Assembly (NCBI GenBank): GCA_037200845.1
Contig: JBBCGQ010000001.1
Location: 1,178,001-1,242,000 of the forward strand
Reading direction: 5' to 3'
Origin: Bauldia sp.
GTDB taxonomy: Bacteria; Pseudomonadota; Alphaproteobacteria; Rhizobiales; Kaistiaceae
Length of the DNA stretch: 64,000 nucleotides
Shown here: one piece after another, positions 8,756 through 17,884 of the stretch
Numbering within the stretch: the first letter of the stretch is position 1
How the letters are laid out: every line of letters begins with the position of its first letter
Program-made: the position numbers and the translations under genes
Notes under the pieces: generated by a model
Told to the model about the DNA's origin: nothing
What the model saw: only the letters and a program-made list of their open reading frames with translations
Databases searched by the model: none

Positions 8756-8847
8756 GATCGCCCGAGAGGTCCAGCCACGCCGGCGCGACCGTCTTCTTGG
8801 GCTTGAACGCCGCGCGCGATCCGCCTAGTTTCCGCCCGCCAAGCAGT

Positions 8848-8923
8848 GCAGCTGTAGCTCAGTTGGTAGAGCGGCGGATTGTGGATCCGTAGGTCGTTGG
8901 TTCAAGCCCAACCAGCTGTACCA
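8848..8923 (+). tRNA. trnH: tRNA-His (anticodon GTG)
   Basis: This is a complete 76-nucleotide cloverleaf. The acceptor stem pairs 8848-8854 with 8913-8919, the D arm contains the AGTTGGTAGA loop, the anticodon loop TTGTGGA places GTG at 8881-8883, and the T arm has loop TTCAAGC between GTTGG and CCAAC. CCA is encoded at 8921-8923. The discriminator is A73 and the first pair is G1:U72, with no extra G at position -1. That is the unusual form known from many alphaproteobacteria, whereas most bacterial tRNA-His have G-1 and C73. The matching histidyl-tRNA synthetase is encoded in this window at 52458-53972. Confidence 0.97.
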
Positions 8924-8996
8924 GTCTTCCCCGTGCGAACATCTCTTCCGCCGCTACGAGGCTAGCCGCGCTAAGGCGTCCGGCGCGCGTATCTGT

Positions 8997-10307
8997 TCAA
9001 TAGACCAGCGCCGCGGCAGGGAGGAGCCCGGGAGCGACGTGCTCGGCGCGGGATTTTTCCTTGCGGGCGTACATGCGCTGGTCGGCGACAGCCTGCAGGC
9101 GCGTCTGGGTATTGCCGTCGTCGGGATAGAGCGCAGCGCCGATGCTGGCGCTGGCAGTCAGCCGAAATCCGTCGGGCAGAACGATCGGCATCTCGAGTGA
9201 TCTGCGAAGGCTTTCGACGATGATTTCGACTTCGACGCGGCTGCCGACTTCTTCCAGGATGATCGTGAATTCGTCGCCGCCGGTGCGTGCGATGGTGTCG
9301 ACACGGCGCAGCACCGAGCGGAACCGTGCGCTGACGGAACGCAGCAGTTCGTCGCCCGCCCCGTGGCCCAGCGTATCGTTGACGATCTTGAACCGATTGA
9401 GGTCGATGACCAGGAATCCGAAACCCACTCCGGTCCGGATCGAGCGATCGACCGCCTGGCTGAAGCGGTCCGCATAGAGGCGCCGGTTGGGGAGCCCGGT
9501 GAGCTCGTCGTGCGTGGCAAGATGCGTCGCGCTCGCCACCTTCTCTTCCAGCAGCAGCAGGATCATGCTCGCCGCCGCCAGGAATTTCGGCAGGTTCCAC
9601 ACTTGCGACTGGATATTCTGCAGGACGTCGGGCGCGTAGAGCATCAGCAGGGAATAGACCGGGAAAACCAATCCCCAGAGCACGAACGCGAGCGCAGTGA
9701 AGGCCGCGCCCATGGTCACGGTGCGCGCCTTCCTTATGAAGAAATACGCCGCCGCCAGATAGGTCCAGCACATCAGCCACTGGCTGGCCATGGTGACGCC
9801 GTAGACGCCGAGGGCAGCCGCCTGCGTCGCATAGACGAGCAGCATGAGCCCGATCGCGATCCAGAATCCGCCGGTGCGCTCGCGGGCGACGCCGCTCACG
9901 AGCCACACCCCGCTTGCGGCGCAAAGACCGATCAGCGCGTAGAGGGCCGTAGGTTGCTGATCGCCGGGGCTCACATCGCCATAGGCCGTGCTGGCGACCG
10001 CAAATATCAAGTTTAGCAATCCGAACAGGCCGACGCGCCACGGGAGCTGCGACAGGCGCCCGCCGACGCCCTCTCCGTAGGCGGCCAGAATAAAGATCTG
10101 CCCGGCGACGGTGAGGGTGCCGCGCGCCACCACGTCGAATGGGTACTCGGCGGGCAGCAGCATGAAGATGCCGGCATGTACGAGGATGAGGATCCAGCCA
10201 GCCAGCCAGAAACGCAATTGTGCGTCCCGCTTCTGTCTGATCAGGACGCACGCGATACCGACCAGGATCGCATAGGAAATGAACTCAGGCAGGCCGTAGA
10301 AGTTCAT
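8997..10307 (-). CDS. Membrane-anchored diguanylate cyclase (GGDEF)
   Basis: This protein of 436 residues would make the second messenger cyclic di-GMP from two GTP. The N-terminal half is a run of about eight hydrophobic helices forming a membrane sensor of unassigned type, with no large periplasmic loop. The C-terminal GGDEF domain begins near residue 270 with ATHDELTGLPNRR. The active-site motif RTGGDEF is intact, and the RxxD inhibitory site (RRVD) lies five residues upstream of GGDEF, so product inhibition is likely. No EAL domain follows, so the protein should be a pure cyclase. It lies alone, convergent with the tRNA-His gene, and has no obvious partner. Confidence 0.93.
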   Translation of the reverse strand: MNFYGLPEFISYAILVGIACVLIRQKRDAQLRFWLAGWILILVHAGIFMLLPAEYPFDVVARGTLTVAGQIFILAAYGEGVGGRLSQLPWRVGLFGLLNLIFAVASTAYGDVSPGDQQPTALYALIGLCAASGVWLVSGVARERTGGFWIAIGLMLLVYATQAAALGVYGVTMASQWLMCWTYLAAAYFFIRKARTVTMGAAFTALAFVLWGLVFPVYSLLMLYAPDVLQNIQSQVWNLPKFLAAASMILLLLEEKVASATHLATHDELTGLPNRRLYADRFSQAVDRSIRTGVGFGFLVIDLNRFKIVNDTLGHGAGDELLRSVSARFRSVLRRVDTIARTGGDEFTIILEEVGSRVEVEIIVESLRRSLEMPIVLPDGFRLTASASIGAALYPDDGNTQTRLQAVADQRMYARKEKSRAEHVAPGLLPAAALVY

Positions 10308-10442
10308 CCGCGCCTCCCAAGGCAGCGGTGCGAAACCGGATGCGGTATCGCAACCAATGGCAGCCAGAAGCGAACCTACAACCGATCCGGTTAACGAGTT
10401 GTATCGACTTGTAGCCGGCCGGCCGGCTTGGGTTTCGTGGCC

Positions 10443-11465
10443 CTATCGCCAGCCAAGCGCCGGCGCGACGTGCTTCAGGATCGACTCGATGACGTGCGCA
10501 TTGTACGCCACGCCGAGCTGGTTCGGCACGGTGAGCAGCAGCGTATCGGCCGCCGCGATCGCCGTGTCCTCGCGAAGTTCCTCGATCAGCTTGTCGGGTT
10601 CGGCAGCGTAGGAGCGGCCGAAGACCGCCTGCTTGCCGGGCTCAATGTAGCCGAACTGGTCCTCGCTCTTGCCCTCGCCGCCGAAGTACGCGCGGTCGCG
10701 CTCATCAACGAGGGCGAAGATCGATCGGCTGACCGAGACGCGCGGCGTGCGCTTGTGGCCGGCCTCGGCGAAGGCCTGGCGATAGGCAGCGATCTGCTCG
10801 GCCTGCTGCACGTGAAACGGCTTGGTCGACTCCGCCATGACGAGCGTGGAGCTCTGCAGGTTCGTGCCGAGCTTGCCGGCCCATTGCGCGGTCTGAGTGG
10901 TCGCCGCGCCCCACCAGATGCGGTCGCGCAGGCCCTCCGAGTACGGCTCGAGGCGCAGCAGCCCGGGCGGGTTGGCGAACATCGGCCGCGGATTGGGCTG
11001 CGCGAATCCCTGGCCGCGCAGCACGTCGAGGAAAACTTCCGCGTGCTTGCGCGCCATGTCGGCGTCGGTCTGCCCCTCGGCCGGCGCGTAGCCGAAGTAG
11101 CGCCATCCGTCGATCACCTGCTCGGGCGACCCGCGGCTGATGCCGAGCTGCAGCCGCCCGCCGGCGATCAGGTCGGCGGCGCCGGCGTCCTCGGCCATGT
11201 AGAGCGGGTTCTCGTAGCGCATGTCGATCACCGCGGTGCCGATCTCGATGCGCTTGGTCTTGGCCCCGGCCGCCGCGAGCAGCGGGAAGGGCGAGCCGAG
11301 CTGCCGCGCGAAATGGTGGACGCGGAAATACGCGCCATCGGCGCCGATTTCCTCCGCCGCGACCGCGAGGTCGATGGATTGCAGCAGCGCGTCCGCCGCG
11401 GTCCGCGTCTCTGACTGGCGCGAGGGCGACCAGTGCCCGAACGAGAGAAACCCGATCTTCTTCAT
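10443..11465 (-). CDS. LLM-class (luciferase-like) flavin-dependent oxidoreductase
   Basis: This is a TIM-barrel flavin enzyme of about 340 residues. Members use reduced FMN or F420 to oxygenate or reduce small substrates. Family blocks seen include GAYFRVHHFARQLGSP, IEIGTAVIDMRYENPLYMAE, and GRLQLGISRGSPEQV. The open frame allows an upstream start at 11498, but the protein family begins at MKKIGFLSFG, so I place the start at 11465. It is divergent from a RidA gene, and LLM monooxygenases with RidA-like proteins occur together in pyrimidine and amine degradation. No flavin reductase is adjacent, so the reduced cofactor must come from elsewhere. Substrate unknown. Confidence 0.85.
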   Translation of the reverse strand: MKKIGFLSFGHWSPSRQSETRTAADALLQSIDLAVAAEEIGADGAYFRVHHFARQLGSPFPLLAAAGAKTKRIEIGTAVIDMRYENPLYMAEDAGAADLIAGGRLQLGISRGSPEQVIDGWRYFGYAPAEGQTDADMARKHAEVFLDVLRGQGFAQPNPRPMFANPPGLLRLEPYSEGLRDRIWWGAATTQTAQWAGKLGTNLQSSTLVMAESTKPFHVQQAEQIAAYRQAFAEAGHKRTPRVSVSRSIFALVDERDRAYFGGEGKSEDQFGYIEPGKQAVFGRSYAAEPDKLIEELREDTAIAAADTLLLTVPNQLGVAYNAHVIESILKHVAPALGWR

Positions 11466-11600
11466 GCGCCACATGTGGCAGTGCGGCCCGCATTTCACAA
11501 CGGCTGTTTTGCATGGCTCCTGCGACGCCGCGGAATGTGTTGCGGCAAGCGGCCGCTACCGCTACGAGCGGCAGCATCGCAAAATGACGGAGAGAAAAAG

Positions 11601-11951
11601 GTGACCACCCAGCGTTTCGAGACCGGCCCGCGCATGAGTCAGGCCGTCGTGCACGGCGACACTGTTTATCTTGCCGGCCAGGTCGCCGACGATCCCGTCC
11701 CCTCGGTCGGCGAGCAGACGCGACAGATACTGGCGCGGATCGATCGGCTGCTGGCGGCGGCCGGCTCCGACAAGTCGAAGCTGCTGTCGGCGACCATCTA
11801 CCTCGCCGACATATCAACGTTCGGCGAGATGAACGCGCTCTGGGACGCCTGGGTGTCGCCCGGCAACACGCCCGCCCGCGCCACCGTGCAGGCGCTCCTC
11901 GCGGCGCCGAAATATCTTGTCGAGATCGCGGTGATCGCGGCCAAAGCCTAG
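11601..11951 (+). CDS. RidA family protein (YjgF/YER057c/UK114)
   Basis: This is a small cytoplasmic protein of 116 residues, the usual RidA length. RidA proteins hydrolyse reactive enamines and imines formed by PLP enzymes, or act as specific hydrolases in catabolic operons. GDTVYLAGQVADDP near the start and the conserved Arg in NTPARATVQ match the family. I place the start at GTG 11601, preceded by GGAG at 11589-11592; a longer open frame upstream lacks family similarity. Its position beside a flavin monooxygenase and a Hyi-like gene suggests a pathway-specific RidA subfamily member rather than the general housekeeping protein. Confidence 0.88.
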   Translation: MTTQRFETGPRMSQAVVHGDTVYLAGQVADDPVPSVGEQTRQILARIDRLLAAAGSDKSKLLSATIYLADISTFGEMNALWDAWVSPGNTPARATVQALLAAPKYLVEIAVIAAKA

Positions 11952-11960
11952 CCCGCGAGG

Positions 11961-12755
11961 TCACACGCCGAGCGTCGTCCGCCAGCCGAGCCCGGCGTCG
12001 GTCGCCGCCCGCGGCTCATATTCCGCCCCGACCCAGCCGCGGTAGCCGCTCGCCGCGATGGTGCGGAAGAGGGCGCCGTAATCGAGCGTCCCCTCGTCGG
12101 GTTCCGCGCGCGAAGGCACCGCCGCGATCTGCACGTGCCCGATCTGCGGCAGATATCGCGCAAACTCCGCCGCCGCGTCCCGCCCGTCGCGCCCGACGTG
12201 ATACGCGTCGAACATCAGCTTCACGTTCGCTGCGCCGGTCGCCGCACGTACCGCATCGGCCTCGGCCGTCGTCAGCAGCAGATAGTCCGGCCGCTCCTGC
12301 CGGTTCATCGCCTCGAGCAGCAGGGTGACGCCGTCCGGAGCGATGCGCGATGCGCGCTCGAGGTTGCGCACGAACGTCGCCGTCGCCGCCGCACGTTCCG
12401 CGGCAGGCACCATGCCCGCCAGCACGTGGATCGCGCTCGCCCCGACCGCATCGGCATACGTCGCCGCCGTCTCGAACAGCCGCAGAAAATCGGCCTCGCG
12501 GCCGGGGAGCGCGCCGACGCCGAACTCGCCCGCGCGATCGCCGTACGGCATGTTGATGCCGATGACCGCAACGTCCGCCGCCGCGCACGCCGCCTTCAGC
12601 GCCGACGCCGGCGTCGCATAGGGCAGGTGAAACTCGACGCCGCGAAATCCCGCGCGCCCCGCCGCCGCGATGCGGTCGAGCAGCGTGAGATCGCTCCACA
12701 GGAACCCGAGGTTTGCCGAAAGCCTGATCGCGCTGAGGGAGGAATTCGCCGCCAT
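11961..12755 (-). CDS. Hydroxypyruvate isomerase-like TIM-barrel protein (second copy)
   Basis: This protein of 264 residues has the same Hyi-like TIM-barrel layout as 7872-8681. Shared landmarks include GALPGREADF, the Glu of TLLLEAMNRQ, KLMFDAYHV, GHVQIAAVPSR and a final GAEYEP. The MFDAYHV and LLLEAMN blocks are nearer to classical hydroxypyruvate isomerase than those of the first copy. It ends 9 bases from the RidA stop in convergent orientation and starts 49 bases from a divergent SpoU methyltransferase gene. Having two diverged copies within 5 kb suggests related but separate substrates, such as hydroxypyruvate and another 2-oxo sugar acid. Confidence 0.85.
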   Translation of the reverse strand: MAANSSLSAIRLSANLGFLWSDLTLLDRIAAAGRAGFRGVEFHLPYATPASALKAACAAADVAVIGINMPYGDRAGEFGVGALPGREADFLRLFETAATYADAVGASAIHVLAGMVPAAERAAATATFVRNLERASRIAPDGVTLLLEAMNRQERPDYLLLTTAEADAVRAATGAANVKLMFDAYHVGRDGRDAAAEFARYLPQIGHVQIAAVPSRAEPDEGTLDYGALFRTIAASGYRGWVGAEYEPRAATDAGLGWRTTLGV

Positions 12756-12804
12756 CCTGCGCGCATGCTATTCAGCCGGCGCCGCGCCCGCCACAAGTCA
12801 AAAT

Positions 12805-13599
12805 ATGCCCGCGCTCATCCCGATCGACGATCCACTGGACTCGCGCATCGCCGCCTACCGCGACATCCGCGAGCGCGATCTCGTCGGCCGCGACGGCTTG
12901 TTCGTCGCCGAGGGCGAGGTCGTCGTCCGCGTGCTGCTGACGCGCTCGCTCTACCGCCCGGTGTCCCTGCTCATCTCGGAAAAGCGCATCGCGACATTGG
13001 CCGACATCGTCCCGCCGGACCTGCCGGTGTTCGTCGCCGCCCAGCCGATACTGGACGCCATCGCCGGCTTCCATCTCCACCGCGGCATCCTCGCGCTCGG
13101 CCGCGCCAATCCCGCGGTCGCCGCCGCGTCGTTGCTGGCCTCGCTGCCGCCGCGCGCCACTGTCGTCGTCCTGTTCGCCATCGCCAACCACGACAATATG
13201 GGCGGCATCTTCCGCAACGCCGCCGCCTTCGGCGCCGACGCGGTGATCCTCGACGCCGCCTGCTGCGACCCGCTCTACCGCAAGGCGATCCGCGTCTCGG
13301 TCGGCGCCGCGCTGACCGTCCCCTTCGCCCGCCTCGCATCGGGCGACGACGCCATCGCGCTCCTCCGCTCGCAAAACTTCACGCCGCTGGCGCTCAGCCC
13401 GCGCGGCGCGACGGCGCTGTCCGAGCTCCGGCCGCCGCCACGCGTCGCCGCGCTCTTCGGCACCGAAGGCCCCGGCCTGCCGGACGAAATCATGGCCCGC
13501 GCCGAGACCGTGCGCATCGAGATGCCCGGCGCGATGGATTCGCTGAACGTCGCCACCGCCAGCGGCATAGTGCTCCACCGCCTCGCGTCGAGGAGCTAA
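12805..13599 (+). CDS. SpoU/TrmH family RNA 2'-O-methyltransferase
   Basis: This is a SPOUT-class RNA ribose methyltransferase of 264 residues using S-adenosylmethionine. The three SpoU motifs are present: NHDNMGGIFRNAAAFGA (motif 1), LFGTEGPGLP (motif 2) and GAMDSLNVATASGIVLHRL (motif 3). A short N-terminal substrate-binding region precedes the knot. The frame is open further upstream, but family similarity begins at MPALIPIDDP, so ATG 12805 is chosen. The stop overlaps the stop of the convergent cytochrome gene by four bases. The target (23S rRNA or tRNA) cannot be told from the sequence. Confidence 0.9.
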   Translation: MPALIPIDDPLDSRIAAYRDIRERDLVGRDGLFVAEGEVVVRVLLTRSLYRPVSLLISEKRIATLADIVPPDLPVFVAAQPILDAIAGFHLHRGILALGRANPAVAAASLLASLPPRATVVVLFAIANHDNMGGIFRNAAAFGADAVILDAACCDPLYRKAIRVSVGAALTVPFARLASGDDAIALLRSQNFTPLALSPRGATALSELRPPPRVAALFGTEGPGLPDEIMARAETVRIEMPGAMDSLNVATASGIVLHRLASRS

Positions 13600-14549
13600 G
13601 ACGCCGGCGGCGCCGGCGCCCCCGCCGGCCGCTGCGGTCGCGGCGGACTGTCCTGCGGCGGCAGTTGCTTGAGATACGCCACGATCGCCGCGAGGTCGCT
13701 CTCCGGCAGGTGCGCCAGGTTCTGCTGCACCTCGAGCATGATGCCGTTGAAATCCTGCCCCATCTCAAGGTCGAACAGCAGATCGTCCGCCGACGTGTCG
13801 CCGATGCCGCCCTTGCCGGGCGTCAGGTTTGGCGCCCGTCCGCGGCCGGAAAGATTGGGCGCCCCGGCAAACGCGTGCGTGTAGTCGAGACCGCCGAGAT
13901 CGAACAGCGTGCGCGGCGTGTGGCACTCGTTGCAGTGCCCCGGCCCCTCGACGAGATAGGCGCCGCGGTTGACCTCGGCCGACTTCACCGGATCGGGCAC
14001 AAATTCCTTGCCGTCGAGGAACATGAGCTGCCACAGCCCCAGCCCGCCCCGGATGTTGAGCGGGAAGGGCAGGGCGTCCGCCTTGTTCTCCGCCTTCACC
14101 GGCGGCAGCGTGTCGAGGAATGCCTTGAGGTCGACGATGTCGGCGACCGGCATCCGCTGGTACGACGTGTACGGGAACGATGGATAGAGATGCGTCCCGT
14201 CCGGCGCGATGCCGCGCTTCATCGCATTGACGAAGTCGAGCGTCGTCCACTTGCCGATGCCGGTGTCGGGGTCCGGCGAAATGTTCGGCGGATAGAACGT
14301 GCCGAATTTTGAGGTCAGCGGCCTGCCGCCGCCGAGCATCGGCTTCGCGTCCGCTACGCTGGCGCCGGCGGAGAGATGGCACGAGACGCACCCGCCCGCC
14401 CAGAACAGCAACTCGCCGCGCGTTGCATCGCCGGGCGTCGTCGGCACGACGGAAGCCGCCAGCGGCCGCGGCTCGGTCAGTATCCAGAACGCCGCACCGC
14501 CGGCCACGATGACGACAGCCAGTCCGGTAAGCCAGCCGCGCAGCGCCAT
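13596..14549 (-). CDS. Membrane-anchored diheme cytochrome c
   Basis: This is a periplasmic electron carrier of 317 residues with an uncleaved N-terminal helix (about residues 5-25). Two c-type haem sites are seen: C54-C57-H58 in CVSCH and C206-C209-H210 in CNECH. Methionine ligands could come from the YQRMP segment and from GIMLEV. The layout resembles the cytochrome subunits of PQQ or molybdenum dehydrogenases, which pass electrons from a periplasmic oxidation to the respiratory chain. No dehydrogenase subunit is next to it. A Pro- and Ala-rich tail ends the protein. It is convergent with the SpoU gene and is followed upstream by a DTW-domain gene on the same strand. Confidence 0.9.
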   Translation of the reverse strand: MALRGWLTGLAVVIVAGGAAFWILTEPRPLAASVVPTTPGDATRGELLFWAGGCVSCHLSAGASVADAKPMLGGGRPLTSKFGTFYPPNISPDPDTGIGKWTTLDFVNAMKRGIAPDGTHLYPSFPYTSYQRMPVADIVDLKAFLDTLPPVKAENKADALPFPLNIRGGLGLWQLMFLDGKEFVPDPVKSAEVNRGAYLVEGPGHCNECHTPRTLFDLGGLDYTHAFAGAPNLSGRGRAPNLTPGKGGIGDTSADDLLFDLEMGQDFNGIMLEVQQNLAHLPESDLAAIVAYLKQLPPQDSPPRPQRPAGAPAPPAS

Positions 14550-14567
14550 CCGTACGATCTCCGAGTT

Positions 14568-15227
14568 TCAGCCCTTACCGACGTGAACACCCGAGGCGCG
14601 GATTCTATCGAGCATGCGCTGAAAATTTTCGTTGAGCCGGGTTTCGATCTCCGGCCGTTTCTCTAGCCGGCTAAGCAACAGCCCGGCCGCCTCGATGGTC
14701 GACAGCCCCTCGCGCCGCGGCTCGCGCCGGAGATTCCCGTAGAGCGACGGCCGCTTCGGGTTGAGCGCCACGCGCTTGCCCTTCAGCACCCACGCGTTCC
14801 GCCACCACAAGGTCTTCGCCTGGCTCCAGGTTCCGTCGAAGACGACGACGCCCTGGATGTGCGCCAGCTCCTGCTCTTGGTCGGGCAGCGCCACGCCCTT
14901 CTTGTCGAGCACGACGACCTCGCGCCCTTTCGGAAAATCGGCGGCATGCGCGGAGCCCAGATGCAATATCGCCCATCGCTTCGGGTCGGCCGCGCGTCCG
15001 AGCGCCTTGCCGAGGCTCGCCCACGACAGCCCGATCTTGAACGTCGCGTTGGTCAGGCTCGCTGCCGCGAGCTTCGCCGTGCCGAGTATGTTGTCCTGCT
15101 CCTGCGGATGCTGAAGGATCAGCAACGCGATGCGGTTCTCGATCGGCGTGACGGCGTCGTCGTTTCCTGAGTTCGCAAGTGCCGCATCAACCATGGGGAT
15201 GACAACCTTCGTCGCGTGCCGGTGCAT
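14568..15227 (-). CDS. DTW domain protein, tRNA-uridine aminocarboxypropyltransferase-like
   Basis: This is a DTW-domain protein of 219 residues. The family, related to SPOUT enzymes, includes TapT/TuaA, which adds the 3-amino-3-carboxypropyl group of S-adenosylmethionine to a tRNA uridine. The signature VVFDGTWSQAK near residues 128-138 is clear, and the downstream KGKRVALNPKRPSLYG and REGLSTIEA blocks match. The N-terminal zinc-type cysteines present in some family members are absent. It precedes the diheme cytochrome gene on the same strand by 18 bases, but no functional link is evident. Confidence 0.85.
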   Translation of the reverse strand: MHRHATKVVIPMVDAALANSGNDDAVTPIENRIALLILQHPQEQDNILGTAKLAAASLTNATFKIGLSWASLGKALGRAADPKRWAILHLGSAHAADFPKGREVVVLDKKGVALPDQEQELAHIQGVVVFDGTWSQAKTLWWRNAWVLKGKRVALNPKRPSLYGNLRREPRREGLSTIEAAGLLLSRLEKRPEIETRLNENFQRMLDRIRASGVHVGKG

Positions 15228-15407
15228 TTGCAGGTTTCACGCCGCCCACACGCTTTTGTGATTTAAGTTCGCACCATGAGACACTTCGCGAATATTCTGA
15301 CATTTGGCCTCGGCGTTGCCGGCGATTCTTGCCCGGAATTCCGCAATTCTTAACTTGCGGCGCCGGAAACTGCGCGGATTGATTCGGGTTGTGACTCTGG
15401 GTCCCCT

Positions 15408-17411
<2,004 letters not shown>

Positions 17412-17413
17412 GC

Positions 17414-17839
17414 ATGGCGAAGCCCATCGAAATTCTGCTGGTCGAGGACAACCCCGCCGAGGTCCGCCTGACCATCGAGGGCCTCAAGGAGGCCCGCATC
17501 GCCAACAACCTCAACGCCGTCATGGACGGTCAGAGCGCCATCGACTACCTGCAGCGGCGCGGCAGATACGGTGACGCCGTCCGGCCGGATCTCGTGCTGC
17601 TCGACCTCAATCTCCCGGGCATCGACGGCCGTTCCGTGCTCATCCACATCAAGGAAGACCCACAACTCAAGATAATTCCGGTCGTAATTATTACATCTTC
17701 CGAGGCTGAATCAGACATCATCAAGTCATACGAGGCTCACGCCAACTGCTTTATTTCAAAACCCATCGACTTTGATGGATTTACGAAGGTAATCCGCTCG
17801 ATCGAACACTTTTGGTTTACTGTTGTGAGACTACCGTGA
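17414..17839 (+). CDS. Rcp1-like single-domain response regulator
   Basis: This is a stand-alone receiver domain of 141 residues. The acidic pocket (VEDN), phosphoacceptor Asp in LVLLDLNLPG, the switch Thr/Ser in VIITSSEAE and the Lys of ISKPIDF are all present. The C-terminal IEHFWFTVVRLP is typical of the Rcp1 family that accepts phosphate from phytochrome-type kinases. It starts two bases after the kinase stop (TGAGCATG), so the two are translationally coupled. From about 17641 to 17830 the base composition falls to about 43 per cent GC by hand count while the protein stays conserved, unlike the first half of the gene and both neighbours. Confidence 0.93.
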   Translation: MAKPIEILLVEDNPAEVRLTIEGLKEARIANNLNAVMDGQSAIDYLQRRGRYGDAVRPDLVLLDLNLPGIDGRSVLIHIKEDPQLKIIPVVIITSSEAESDIIKSYEAHANCFISKPIDFDGFTKVIRSIEHFWFTVVRLP

Positions 17840-17884
17840 CGATGCAACTGATCCGGGAATTTGGCGTGCCTGTGTGAAGGTGTC

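Noticed and set aside
6024..8828. A 934-codon open frame opposite the dehydrogenase-cupin and Hyi-like genes
   Set aside because: Its translation is rich in Arg, Asp, Gly and His with no domain signal, as expected from the antisense strand of high-GC genes. The opposite-strand genes have intact active sites.
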